Positions 13,876 through 21,793 of a stretch of DNA of 25,570 nucleotides are shown here, in pieces. The stretch is taken from positions 1-25,570 of the forward strand of contig DCHK01000003.1 in NCBI GenBank assembly GCA_002315615.1, read 5' to 3'. The notes under the pieces were generated by a model that worked only from the letters and a program-made list of their open reading frames with translations, was not told the DNA's origin and did no database searches. Both the position numbers and the translations under genes were made by a program. Each line of letters starts with the position of its first letter. The stretch's first letter is position 1. The DNA is from Bacteroidales bacterium UBA1754. GTDB lineage: Bacteria > Bacteroidota > Bacteroidia > Bacteroidales > Paludibacteraceae.

Positions 13876-14868
13876 TTATTCTTTATCTAATTTATACTTC
13901 GAAATATCCATTCCAAACGAGAGATTCAAACTTTCCAACTTCTCATCCAATTCAGTCAACGATTTTTTACCGAAATTTCTAAATTTCAACAAATCATTTC
14001 TATTGAATTCGCAAAGTTGACCAAGAGTTTCAACCTCTGCAGATTTCAAGCAATTCAATGCACGAACAGACAACTCTAAATCTACCAATTTTGTCTTCAA
14101 CAATTGACGCATACGAAGAACTTCTTCATCAAATTCTTCATTTCCATCGCCTTCGTTAGATTCCAATGTAATCTTTTCATCAGAGAACAACATAAAGTGA
14201 TAAATAAGAATTTTTGCAGCTTCTTTCAATGCTTCTTTTGGATGGATAGAACCATCGGTAGAAATTTCAAGTGTAAGTTTTTCGTAGTCTGTTTTTTGCT
14301 CAACACGATAATCTTCTACACTATATTTCACATTACGAATTGGAGTGTAAATTGAGTCAATAGCAATAACACCAACTTCTTGGTTAGGAAGAATATTTTC
14401 GTTTGCAGGGATGAAACCACGACCTTTGTTAATAGTCAACTCAATCTTGAAACTATATGCAGAGTCAATTCTGCATATAACCAAATCAGGATTAAGCACT
14501 TTGAAACCAGTCAAAGCTTCACCAATATTACCAGCCGTAAATACTTCTTTACCAGAAACGTTTATTGAAACTTTTTCACTCTCTGTGCCATCGACAACTT
14601 GTTTGAAACGAACTTTCTTCAAATTAAGAATAATGCCCGTAACATCTTCAACAACACCTGGAATAGTTGCAAACTCATGATCTACACCCTCAATTTTGAT
14701 GGATGTAATTGCAAAGCCTTCCAACGACGAAAGCAAAATTCGACGCAAGGCATTTCCAACTGTTATACCATAACCACGCTCCAACGGACGAAATTCGAAT
14801 TTTCCAAACGAATCAGTCGCTTCGAGCATAATTACATCGTTGGGTTTTTGGAATGCTAATATAGCCAT
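13876..14868 (-). CDS. rpoA: DNA-directed RNA polymerase subunit alpha
   Basis: A 330-aa subunit that nucleates RNA polymerase assembly through its N-terminal dimerisation domain (RGYGITVGNALRRILLSSLE at about 33-52). Its C-terminal domain contacts UP elements and activators (LELSVRALNCLKSAEVETLG, then LLKFRNFGKKSLTELDEKL, with two helix-hairpin-helix elements). A flexible acidic linker (EGDGNEEFDEE) lies between. Length is normal. It sits 8 nt after rpsD and 4 nt before rplQ in the alpha operon. Confidence 0.98.
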   Translation of the reverse strand: MAILAFQKPNDVIMLEATDSFGKFEFRPLERGYGITVGNALRRILLSSLEGFAITSIKIEGVDHEFATIPGVVEDVTGIILNLKKVRFKQVVDGTESEKVSINVSGKEVFTAGNIGEALTGFKVLNPDLVICRIDSAYSFKIELTINKGRGFIPANENILPNQEVGVIAIDSIYTPIRNVKYSVEDYRVEQKTDYEKLTLEISTDGSIHPKEALKEAAKILIYHFMLFSDEKITLESNEGDGNEEFDEEVLRMRQLLKTKLVDLELSVRALNCLKSAEVETLGQLCEFNRNDLLKFRNFGKKSLTELDEKLESLNLSFGMDISKYKLDKE

Positions 14869-14876
14869 ATCTAAAA

Positions 14877-15485
14877 TTATTGTTTAGAGTACAATTCGAC
14901 AATCAACTGTTCTTTTATATTTTCAGGAATATCTGCACGATCTGGCATATGTAAGAATTTACCAGACATTGTGTTTTGATCCCATTCCAACCATGGATAT
15001 TTTGAGTGATTGAATCTCGACAATGCATTAGCAATCACTTCCATAGATTTATCTCTTTCACGAACAGCTACAACTTGACCTGCTTTAACCAAGCAAGAAG
15101 GAATATTTGTAACAACACCATCCAATGTAATGTGTTTGTGGTTAACCAACTGACGAGCAGCAGCACGAGTTGGAGCCATACCCAAACGATATACTACATT
15201 GTCAAGTCTTGATTCCAAGAATTGCAAAAGCACTTGACCTTTGATACCTTTAGTGCGAGATGCTTTCTCAAACAAATTACGGAATTGTTTTTCTAACACT
15301 CCATAAGTATATTTTGCTTTTTGTTTTTCACGCAATTGCATACCATACTCTGAAGATTTTCTCTTTCTTGTTTTGCCGTGTTGTCCAGGAGGGAAATTCT
15401 TTTTTGAAAGAACATTGTCTGGACCAAAGATAGCTTCACCAAACTTTCTAGCAATTTTTGATTTTGGACCTGTATATTTAGCCAT
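14877..15485 (-). CDS. rpsD: 30S ribosomal protein S4 (uS4)
   Basis: A 202-aa primary 16S rRNA-binding and assembly protein. The core has SRLDNVVYRLGMAPTRAAARQLVNHKHI, the S4 RNA-binding domain, and a C-terminus ENIKEQLIVELYSKQ. The N-terminal zinc ribbon cysteines of the C-plus form are absent (MAKYTGPKSKIARKFGEAIF, then PPGQHGKTRKRKSSEYG), so it is the zinc-free type. It is preceded by the largest gap in the ribosomal cluster (108 nt), which carries inverted repeats. In model bacteria S4 represses its own operon by binding mRNA, so autoregulation is likely here. Confidence 0.97.
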   Translation of the reverse strand: MAKYTGPKSKIARKFGEAIFGPDNVLSKKNFPPGQHGKTRKRKSSEYGMQLREKQKAKYTYGVLEKQFRNLFEKASRTKGIKGQVLLQFLESRLDNVVYRLGMAPTRAAARQLVNHKHITLDGVVTNIPSCLVKAGQVVAVRERDKSMEVIANALSRFNHSKYPWLEWDQNTMSGKFLHMPDRADIPENIKEQLIVELYSKQ

Positions 15486-15593
15486 TTTTTCTAATTTTTA
15501 ATTCAGATTCGCAAACATGCAGCCGCGATTATGAGAGGTTTTTTCTAATCTTTCCCACATTTTCAGAATCTGAAAACAACCTTAATAAATTAA
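15486..15593 (-). promoter_or_regulatory. Candidate structured mRNA leader upstream of rpsD
   Basis: This 108-nt gap holds two competing pairings on the minus transcript. A local hairpin is TTTTCAGATTCTGAAAA (on the plus strand 15561-15577). A long-range 9-bp perfect pairing joins TTCAGATTC (plus 15566-15574 as GAATCTGAA) to GAATCTGAA (plus 15502-15510 as TTCAGATTC) close to the rpsD start. The two share the same 5' arm and exclude each other. A further CGC/GCG arm lies inside. This is inferred to be an S4-responsive leader; no experimental support. Confidence 0.42.
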
Positions 15594-15983
15594 TTAAACT
15601 CTTCTTCTTTTAGGAGGACGACATCCGTTATGTGGAAGTGGAGTAACATCTATAATTTCTGTTACTTCTATACCTGCTCCGTGTACAGTACGAATAGCAG
15701 ACTCGCGACCATTACCTGGACCTTTAACGTATGCTTTCACTTTTCTCAATCCTAAATCGTATGCAACTTTTGCGCAATCTTGTGCTGCCATTTGAGCTGC
15801 ATAAGGAGTGTTCTTTTTAGAACCTCTAAATCCCATTTTACCAGCAGAAGACCAAGAGATAACTTGTCCTTCACTATTTGCTATAGTAACGATGATATTG
15901 TTGAAAGAAGAATGCACATGCAATTGACCATTTGCATCAACTTTTACAACACGTTTTTTTGCTCCTACTACTTTTTTTGCCAT
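15594..15983 (-). CDS. rpsK: 30S ribosomal protein S11 (uS11)
   Basis: A 129-aa platform protein near the mRNA exit channel. Conserved blocks are HVHSSFNNIIVTIANSEG, SSAGKMGFRGSKKNTPYAAQ, VKGPGNGRESAIR and the C-terminal DVTPLPHNGCRPPKRRRV. Length is typical. It is separated from rpsM by 51 nt, including a 16-bp palindrome, and from rpsD by 108 nt. Confidence 0.98.
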   Translation of the reverse strand: MAKKVVGAKKRVVKVDANGQLHVHSSFNNIIVTIANSEGQVISWSSAGKMGFRGSKKNTPYAAQMAAQDCAKVAYDLGLRKVKAYVKGPGNGRESAIRTVHGAGIEVTEIIDVTPLPHNGCRPPKRRRV

Positions 15984-16018
15984 TTTATTCGTTCTTTTTA
16001 TTTACAACCTAAAGTGTG

Positions 16019-16034
16019 TAATTGTTAACAATTA
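16019..16034. repeat. 16-bp perfect palindrome between rpsM and rpsK
   Basis: TAATTGTTAACAATTA is self-complementary and abuts the rpsM stop codon (16035-16037). As RNA it would form a weak 6-bp stem with a TTAA loop; as DNA it could be a dimeric protein site. No U run follows, so it is not a terminator. Confidence 0.5.
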
Positions 16035-16415
16035 TTATTTAGTCGCTTTTTTCTTGTTAGCAACTGTCTTTTTCTTACCTTTTCTTGTACGTGCATTGTT
16101 CTTAGTGCTCTGACCACGCAAAGGCAAACCAATACGATGGCGGATTCCACGGTAGCAACCGATATCCATCAATCGTTTAATGTTCAATTGTACTTCAGAA
16201 CGAAGATCTCCTTCAACTTTCATTGTTGCACCAATAATCTCTCTGATTTTGGTTGTTTGATCGTCAGTCCAATCTTTGATTTTTACATCAAAATCAACAC
16301 CTGCTTCAGCAAGTATTCTTCTTGCACTACTGCGACCTACTCCGTAGATATAAGTCAAACCTATTTCGCCTCTTTTTTCTTGAGGTAAATCTACTCCTGC
16401 GATTCTTATTGCCAT
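16035..16415 (-). CDS. rpsM: 30S ribosomal protein S13 (uS13)
   Basis: A 126-aa head protein contacting the P-site tRNA and 50S subunit. Recognised from MAIRIAGVDLPQEKRGEIGLTYIYGVG, the GCYRGIRHRIGLPLRGQ block, and a lysine-rich C-terminal tail that reaches the P site. First gene of the alpha-operon section, 28 nt downstream of rpmJ. Confidence 0.98.
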   Translation of the reverse strand: MAIRIAGVDLPQEKRGEIGLTYIYGVGRSSARRILAEAGVDFDVKIKDWTDDQTTKIREIIGATMKVEGDLRSEVQLNIKRLMDIGCYRGIRHRIGLPLRGQSTKNNARTRKGKKKTVANKKKATK

Positions 16416-16443
16416 AATTTATTTTTTTTGCAAACTTAATTAC

Positions 16444-16560
16444 TTATCCTTGACGTTGTTTATACTTAGGATTTTTTTTGTTAATAACATACAAACGACC
16501 TTTTCTCTTAACGATTTTACAATCTTCGGTACGTTTTTTAATTGAAGCTCTTACTTTCAT
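16444..16560 (-). CDS. rpmJ: 50S ribosomal protein L36 (bL36, zinc-free form)
   Basis: A 38-aa basic protein completing the large subunit. It starts MKVRASIKKR and ends KNPKYKQRQG, both hallmarks. Of the four zinc ligands in the C-plus form only Cys14 remains; the equivalents of Cys11, Cys27 and the His are Thr, Asn and Tyr. It sits between infA and rpsM in the usual order. Confidence 0.96.
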   Translation of the reverse strand: MKVRASIKKRTEDCKIVKRKGRLYVINKKNPKYKQRQG

Positions 16561-16578
16561 TTTTTAATATCTTATTGA

Positions 16579-16797
16579 TTATTTATATCTAAAAGAAATT
16601 CGACCTTTTGTTAAGTCGTATGGAGACATCTCTACTCTCACTTTGTCTCCTGGCAGTATCTTTATATAATGCATTCTCATCTTACCAGAAATGTGAGCTG
16701 TAATCTCATGTCCATTTCCAAGCTCAACTCGAAACATCGCATTAGACAATGCCTCAACAATTGTTCCGTCTTGTTCTATAGCAGCTTGTTTAGCCAT
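16579..16797 (-). CDS. infA: Translation initiation factor IF-1
   Basis: A 72-aa single OB-fold protein binding the 30S A site. Conserved: GTIVEALSNAMFRVELGNGHEI, AHISGKMRMHYIKILPGDKV and LTKGRISFRYK. Length is normal. It lies 10 nt after map and 18 nt before rpmJ, as expected in this cluster. Confidence 0.97.
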   Translation of the reverse strand: MAKQAAIEQDGTIVEALSNAMFRVELGNGHEITAHISGKMRMHYIKILPGDKVRVEMSPYDLTKGRISFRYK

Positions 16798-16807
16798 ATA
16801 TAAAAAA

Positions 16808-17593
16808 TTAAAATTCTTTTTCTCCTAATACTGATTCTATAAAATTGAATCCAGAAAGAATGTCTGCTTTACCCTTTCTAATTGCAAGTGTATGTTCAAA
16901 ATGAGCAGCAGGTTTACGATCGTAGGTTCTTACTGTCCAACCATCGTCTTCAAAGTAAACTTCTTTACGACCCATATTTATCATCGGTTCAATGGCAATA
17001 ACCATACCAGAAACCAATTTCTTACCTCTGCCCCTTCTACCATAGTTTGGCACTTCAGGTTCTTCGTGCATATTACGACCAACACCATGACCTACCAATT
17101 CTCTCACAACAGAATAACCTTTCGATTCGCAATAAGTTTGAATTGCATAACCAATATCTTCCAAGCGATTTCCTTCAACAGCCATTTCAATTCCTTTATA
17201 CAGAGATGCTTTTGTATCTCTCAAAAGTTGAACTATTTTAGGATCAACTTCACCTACACAAAAAGTATAGGCAGAATCTCCGTGGTAACCATTTTTGTAA
17301 GCACCACAATCAATTGAAATAATATCACCATTCTTCAAATTTGCTTTTTTCGATGGTATTCCGTGAACAATCTGTTCGTTAACAGATGTGCAAATAGAAT
17401 TAGGATAACCTTCATAATTCAAGAAAGACGGAATTGCACCATTATCGCGAATAAACTCCTCAGCAATTTTGTCAAGTTCAAAGGTAGAAATACCTTCTCT
17501 TACATGCTTGGCTAACTCACCAAGTGTTTTAGCAACAATTTGATTGCTAATGCGCAACAATTCAATTTCTTCGTCAGTCTTTAAATATATCAT
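16808..17593 (-). CDS. map: Methionine aminopeptidase type I
   Basis: A 261-aa cytosolic dinuclear metalloprotease removing N-terminal Met from nascent proteins. All five metal ligands are present: Asp95 (ISIDCG), Asp106 (GDSA), His169 (GHGVGR), Glu202 (IEPM) and Glu233 (FEHT). His77 (VHGIP) and His176 (MHEEP) are the additional catalytic histidines. It is a short type without an N-terminal zinc-finger extension. Located 5 nt after secY. Confidence 0.97.
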   Translation of the reverse strand: MIYLKTDEEIELLRISNQIVAKTLGELAKHVREGISTFELDKIAEEFIRDNGAIPSFLNYEGYPNSICTSVNEQIVHGIPSKKANLKNGDIISIDCGAYKNGYHGDSAYTFCVGEVDPKIVQLLRDTKASLYKGIEMAVEGNRLEDIGYAIQTYCESKGYSVVRELVGHGVGRNMHEEPEVPNYGRRGRGKKLVSGMVIAIEPMINMGRKEVYFEDDGWTVRTYDRKPAAHFEHTLAIRKGKADILSGFNFIESVLGEKEF

Positions 17594-17598
17594 CTCTC

Positions 17599-18966
17599 TT
17601 AATAAGCTGCAATAGAACCCGAACGACCTTTTATCTTACCAGATTTCAACAAACCATCATAATGACGCATTTGAAGGTGTGTTTCTATTTGTTGAAGTGT
17701 ATCCAATATAACACCAACCATAATCAACAAAGATGTTCCTCCATAAAATTGAGCAAACTGTCCGCTAATTCCCATCATTCCAGCAAAAGCAGGCATAATA
17801 GCCACTAATGCCAAGAAAATTGAACCCGGTAAAGTAATTTTAGACATTATGTCATCAATATACTCAGCAGTTTTTTTACCCGGTTTAATACCTGGAATAA
17901 AACCATTGTTGCGTTTCATTTCTTCAGCCATTTGCGTAGGATTGATTGTCATCGCAGTATAAAGATATGTGAAAACAATAATCAAAACCACAAATGTGAA
18001 ATTATACCAAAATCCAGTATTATCCATAAAAGCACGGATGAAATTACTTGCAGACTCTGAATTTGAGAAACCAACAATAGTGATAGGAATAAACATAATA
18101 GCTTGCGCAAAGATGATAGGCATCACATTTGCCGCATTAACTTTCAGTGGAATATATTGGCGTACGCCTCCATATTGTTTGTTTCCAACAATTCTTTTAG
18201 CATATTGTACAGGAACTTTACGAGTACCTTGTACCAAAAGAATAGCGAAACAAATAACCGCCAAAAGAATGATAATTTCAACAAGGAACATTACCAAACC
18301 TCCTTGAGCATCAGTCAAACGTGAAACAAACTCTTGCGAAAGTGCTTTTGGCAAGCGAGCAATGATACCAATCAAAATAATGAATGAAATACCATTTCCG
18401 ATACCTTTGTCTGTTATTCTCTCACCTAACCACATTACAAACATACTTCCTGCACACAATATGATTACTGACGAGAAAACAAACCAAAAACCACTTGGCA
18501 TAGCACTACCAGCTTGCGCCAATTGAACATTCAAGTTTATCAAATAAGAAGGACCTTGCAATAAAAGAATGAATACAGTCAAATAACGTGTTATTTGCGT
18601 AATTCTTTTACGACCGCTTTCACCTTCACGCGACATTTTTTGGAAATAAGGCACAACAATCGTCAACAATTGAACAACAATCGAAGCCGAGATGTATGGC
18701 ATAATTCCCAATGCAAAAATAGAGGCATTAGAAAATGCACCACCAGAAAACATATCCAACAATGCTAACAAACCTTCACTAGTCTGCTCGTGCATTTTTG
18801 TCAATGAATCAGGGTCAATACCTGGCAGAATAACGAAAGATCCAAAACGATAAACTAACACGAACAAAATAGTTGTGAGAAGTTTAAATCTCAAATCCTC
18901 TATTGCCCAAATGTTTTTAATCGTTTGGATGAATCGCCAATTCTTTATTTTTTCAGAAAAACTCAT
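17599..18966 (-). CDS. secY: Protein translocase subunit SecY
   Basis: A 455-aa channel-forming inner-membrane protein with about ten transmembrane helices. Features: an N-terminal cytoplasmic helix, TM1 beginning FKLLTTILFVLVYRFG, the plug and TM2 region SNASIFALGIMPYISAS, the long loop EGESGRKRITQITRYLT, and IKPGKKTAEYIDDIM near TM9. It works with SecE/SecG, which lie outside this window, and receives ribosomes from FtsY, encoded about 10 kb away. It follows rplO by 4 nt. Confidence 0.98.
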   Translation of the reverse strand: MSFSEKIKNWRFIQTIKNIWAIEDLRFKLLTTILFVLVYRFGSFVILPGIDPDSLTKMHEQTSEGLLALLDMFSGGAFSNASIFALGIMPYISASIVVQLLTIVVPYFQKMSREGESGRKRITQITRYLTVFILLLQGPSYLINLNVQLAQAGSAMPSGFWFVFSSVIILCAGSMFVMWLGERITDKGIGNGISFIILIGIIARLPKALSQEFVSRLTDAQGGLVMFLVEIIILLAVICFAILLVQGTRKVPVQYAKRIVGNKQYGGVRQYIPLKVNAANVMPIIFAQAIMFIPITIVGFSNSESASNFIRAFMDNTGFWYNFTFVVLIIVFTYLYTAMTINPTQMAEEMKRNNGFIPGIKPGKKTAEYIDDIMSKITLPGSIFLALVAIMPAFAGMMGISGQFAQFYGGTSLLIMVGVILDTLQQIETHLQMRHYDGLLKSGKIKGRSGSIAAY

Positions 18967-18970
18967 TATT

Positions 18971-19417
18971 TTAAATCTTTTCTATAGTTCCACCAGCAGC
19001 TGTAATTGCTTCTTCTGCAGTTTTTGAAAATGCATTTGCTGAAATTTGCAAGCCACTTTTAACACTACCTTTTGCTAAAACTTTAACCAATTGACCTTCT
19101 GCCAAAAATCCTGCTTGAACGAGATCTTCTACACCTACTTTAGTAAGATTTTTAGCTTCTGCCAAAGCTTGGATTGTTTCCAAATTGATAGCTTTGTATT
19201 CTACTCTATTGATATTTTTGAAACCTGATTTAGGAACACGGCGTTGCAAAGGCATTTGACCACCTTCAAAACCGATTTTTTGAGAATAACCAGAGCGAGA
19301 TTTTGCACCTTTATGACCACGAGTTGAAGTACCTCCTAATCCAGAGCCGCTTCCACGACCAATTCTTTTTCTTGTTTTTACAGATGCTTCTGCTGGTTTT
19401 AAATTACTTAAATCCAT
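18971..19417 (-). CDS. rplO: 50S ribosomal protein L15 (uL15)
   Basis: A 148-aa large-subunit protein. The Gly/Arg/Lys-rich N-terminal extension (KRIGRGSGSGLGGTSTRGHK) penetrates 23S rRNA, and the C-terminal globular part has GSVKSGLQISANAFSKTAEEAI. The length is normal and the gene sits 8 nt downstream of rpmD. Confidence 0.97.
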   Translation of the reverse strand: MDLSNLKPAEASVKTRKRIGRGSGSGLGGTSTRGHKGAKSRSGYSQKIGFEGGQMPLQRRVPKSGFKNINRVEYKAINLETIQALAEAKNLTKVGVEDLVQAGFLAEGQLVKVLAKGSVKSGLQISANAFSKTAEEAITAAGGTIEKI

Positions 19418-19425
19418 AATTAATA

Positions 19426-19602
19426 TTATTTTACTACTTCAACAAGATGTTTTACTTTCTCTACCATTCCCAAAATTTGAGAATTAGCTTCATGTTCTAC
19501 TGTCGAATTGATTTTTTTCAATCCAAGAGCATCCAAAGTTCTTTTTTGATCTTTAGGAGCACCGATTCGACTTTTAATTTGTTTAATTTTTATCGTTGCC
19601 AT
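19426..19602 (-). CDS. rpmD: 50S ribosomal protein L30 (uL30)
   Basis: A 58-aa protein, bacterial short form. Translation from 19602 reads MATIKIKQIKSRIGAPKDQK, then RTLDALGLKKINSTVEHE, and ends HLVEVVK. The IKQIKSRIG and LDALGLKK blocks are diagnostic. It lies between rpsE (5 nt) and rplO (8 nt). Confidence 0.96.
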   Translation of the reverse strand: MATIKIKQIKSRIGAPKDQKRTLDALGLKKINSTVEHEANSQILGMVEKVKHLVEVVK

Positions 19603-19607
19603 AATTA

Positions 19608-20117
19608 TTATCCTTTAAAAACTTTGTCCAATGATACACCTCTATTTTGAGCAACAGTAGCAGCATCTCTCATTTCTGACAAAGCAGCCATAGTTGCTTT
19701 TACCAAGTTGTGAGGGTTTGACGAACCTTTAGATTTTGCCAAAACGTCAGTTACTCCAACACTCTCTAATACAGCACGCATAGCACCACCAGCTTTAACT
19801 CCAGTACCATGAGATGCAGGTTGCAAATAAACTTCTGCGCCATCATAACGTGCAATTTGTTCGTGAGGAATTGATCCGTTCAACAAAGGAACGCGAATCA
19901 AATTTTTCTTAGCAGCTTCAACACCTTTTGCGATAGCAGCGGTAACTTCACCTGCTTTTCCTAATCCCCAGCCGACTATGCCTTCCTCGTTTCCTACAAC
20001 CACAATAGCAGAAAAGCTGAAGGCTCTACCACCTTTTGTAACTTTAGTTACACGATTAATAGCTACTAGTCTATCTTTTAATTCTAAATCATTAGTTGAT
20101 TTTACAATATTAGCCAT
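19608..20117 (-). CDS. rpsE: 30S ribosomal protein S5 (uS5)
   Basis: A 169-aa small-subunit protein important for decoding fidelity. Conserved: LVAINRVTKVTKGGRAFSFS, VVVGNEEGIVGWGLGKAGEV, the AIRVPL-like loop (NLIRVPLLNGSIPHE), and the C-terminal LAKSKGSSNPHNLVKAT. It lies 3 nt downstream of rplR. Confidence 0.98.
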   Translation of the reverse strand: MANIVKSTNDLELKDRLVAINRVTKVTKGGRAFSFSAIVVVGNEEGIVGWGLGKAGEVTAAIAKGVEAAKKNLIRVPLLNGSIPHEQIARYDGAEVYLQPASHGTGVKAGGAMRAVLESVGVTDVLAKSKGSSNPHNLVKATMAALSEMRDAATVAQNRGVSLDKVFKG

Positions 20118-20120
20118 AAC

Positions 20121-20465
20121 TTAAAAATTTAAACCTCCTTTACGTGCTGCGTCAGCTAATTCCTTAACTCTACCATGATACAAATATCCATTACGGTCGA
20201 AAACGACAGTACTAATACCTGCTTCTTTGGCTTTTTGTGCAACTAATTCGCCAACTTTTGCTGCTTCTTCTTTTTTAGTAACTTTTTCATTCATTCCTAA
20301 TGAAGATGCTGCAACCAAAGTCTTACCTGACAAATCGTCTATGATTTGCACATAAATTTGTTTATTACTTCTAAAAACGCTCATACGTGGCTTTTCGCTT
20401 GTACCGCTAATTTTAGCACGGATGCGTTTTTTGATTTTCAATCTCTTTTCTATTTTATTTACCAT
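20121..20465 (-). CDS. rplR: 50S ribosomal protein L18 (uL18)
   Basis: A 114-aa 5S rRNA-binding protein. Features: the basic N-terminus EKRLKIKKRIRAKISGTSEK, PRMSVFRSNKQIYVQIIDD, and the C-terminal VFDRNGYLYHGRVKELADAA. Normal length for the bacterial form. Confidence 0.97.
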   Translation of the reverse strand: MVNKIEKRLKIKKRIRAKISGTSEKPRMSVFRSNKQIYVQIIDDLSGKTLVAASSLGMNEKVTKKEEAAKVGELVAQKAKEAGISTVVFDRNGYLYHGRVKELADAARKGGLNF

Positions 20466-20483
20466 GATTACGTTCTTTTACTA

Positions 20484-21038
20484 TTATTTAGCACTAGCTG
20501 ACTTACCAGCTTTCTTACGAACAACTTCACCAATAAATCGAATACCTTTTCCTTTGTAAGGTTCTGGTTTGCGGAAAGAACGAATCTTTGCACAAACTTG
20601 ACCGAGCAACTGTTTATCACAGCTTTCCAAAATAAGGATAGGATTTTGATTACGTTCACTCTTTGTTTCAATCTTGATTTCAGAAGGTAATTGCATAAAG
20701 ATATTGTGAGTGAATCCTAATGCAAATTCCAAGATTTGACCATTGTTAGAAACACGGTAACCAACACCGATCAATTCCATCGCTTTTTTATAACCAGTTG
20801 AAACACCAATAATCATGCTATTAATCAAAGCACGATAAAGACCATGGTTTGCACGTGTCTGTTTTTCATCGTTTGGACGAGAAACATGGCAAACACCTGC
20901 ATCAACAGAAACTGAGATTTCTGGTGATATAGTTTGAGTCAAAGTTCCTTTAGGACCTTTTACTGTAATTACATTATCTTTAACGTCAACAGTAACACCT
21001 GCTGGAATATTGATAGGTAATTTTCCAATTCTTGACAT
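20484..21038 (-). CDS. rplF: 50S ribosomal protein L6 (uL6)
   Basis: A 184-aa protein at the base of the L7/L12 stalk near the sarcin-ricin loop. It begins MSRIGKLPINIPAGVTV and contains VKGPKGTL, GVGYRVSNNGQILEFALGFTH and the C-terminal signature EPYKGKGIRF. It has two related alpha-beta domains and a basic tail. Located 18 nt after rpsH. Confidence 0.98.
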   Translation of the reverse strand: MSRIGKLPINIPAGVTVDVKDNVITVKGPKGTLTQTISPEISVSVDAGVCHVSRPNDEKQTRANHGLYRALINSMIIGVSTGYKKAMELIGVGYRVSNNGQILEFALGFTHNIFMQLPSEIKIETKSERNQNPILILESCDKQLLGQVCAKIRSFRKPEPYKGKGIRFIGEVVRKKAGKSASAK

Positions 21039-21056
21039 TTTATACTCCTCCTAACA

Positions 21057-21452
21057 TTAATAAACGAAACATAATACCTCACCACCTACTTTAAGGTCTC
21101 GAGCTTCTTTGTCTGTCATCACACCTTTGGAGGTAGATAAAATAGCAATTCCAAGTCCGTTCAACACGCGAGGGATATCTTTGTATCCTACATATTGACG
21201 TAAACCTGGAGTTGAAACTCTTTTTAAACACTTAATTGCGTTTACTTTGTTTGAAGCATCATACTTCAACGCAATTTTGATGGTTCCTTGACAACCATCA
21301 TCTTCGAACTTGTAGTTCAAGATATAACCCTTATCGAGCAATACCTTTGTGATTTCTTTTTTTAGATTTGATGCAGGAACTTCCACAACGCGGTGTTGAG
21401 CCTTGATTGCATTGCGCATTCTTGTCAAAAAATCTGCTATTGGATCTGTCAT
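21057..21452 (-). CDS. rpsH: 30S ribosomal protein S8 (uS8)
   Basis: A 131-aa primary 16S rRNA-binding protein. Starts MTDPIADFLTRMRNA and ends with the signature STSKGVMTDKEARDLKVGGEVLCFVY. In E. coli S8 represses the spc operon by binding its mRNA. Here a small hairpin lies in the 65-nt gap upstream (21473-21487), but no rRNA-like mimic was identified by eye. Confidence 0.98.
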   Translation of the reverse strand: MTDPIADFLTRMRNAIKAQHRVVEVPASNLKKEITKVLLDKGYILNYKFEDDGCQGTIKIALKYDASNKVNAIKCLKRVSTPGLRQYVGYKDIPRVLNGLGIAILSTSKGVMTDKEARDLKVGGEVLCFVY

Positions 21453-21470
21453 AATTAAAATAATTAAATT

Positions 21471-21488
21471 GATCCCGACTATCGGGAC
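21471..21488 (-). repeat. Intra-operon hairpin TCCCGA-CTA-TCGGGA between rpsN and rpsH
   Basis: A perfect 6-bp GC-rich inverted repeat (21473-21478 and 21482-21487) with a 3-nt loop, in a 65-nt AT-rich gap. No T run follows, so it is not a rho-independent terminator. I recall similar TCCCGA..TCGGGA hairpins between genes in other Bacteroidetes, so this may be a dispersed REP-like element. Confidence 0.6.
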
Positions 21489-21517
21489 AATATTTAAAAA
21501 CTCTCTATAATTCTATT

Positions 21518-21787
21518 TTACCAGCTTGCTTTTTTTACGCCAGGAATTAATCCTGCAGAAGCCATTTCTCTGAACTGAATACGAGAAATTCCAAACTGAC
21601 GGATGTAACCTTTAGGTCTTCCTGTCAATTTGCAACGATTGTGCAAACGCACTGGTGATGAATTTTTTGGAAGAGCTTGCAAGCCTTCATAATCACCATC
21701 AGCAATAAGTTTAGCACGTTTTTCAGCGTATTTAGCACAAAGTTTAGCTCTTTTAACTTCGCGAGCTTTCATTGATTCTTTTGCCAT
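21518..21787 (-). CDS. rpsN: 30S ribosomal protein S14 (uS14, long zinc-free form)
   Basis: An 89-aa small-subunit head protein. It has the long-form architecture (MAKESMKAREVKRAKLCAKY, then SSPVRLHNRCKLTGRPKGYIRQFGISRIQFRE, ending PGVKKASW). It lacks the paired CxxC zinc motifs of the 61-aa C-plus form, so it does not need zinc. It lies 6 nt after rplE. Confidence 0.97.
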   Translation of the reverse strand: MAKESMKAREVKRAKLCAKYAEKRAKLIADGDYEGLQALPKNSSPVRLHNRCKLTGRPKGYIRQFGISRIQFREMASAGLIPGVKKASW

Positions 21788-21793
21788 ATACTT

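Noticed and set aside
20468..20671. A 67-codon frame overlapping the 3' part of rplF
   Set aside because: Same-strand out-of-frame shadow of the intact L6 gene.
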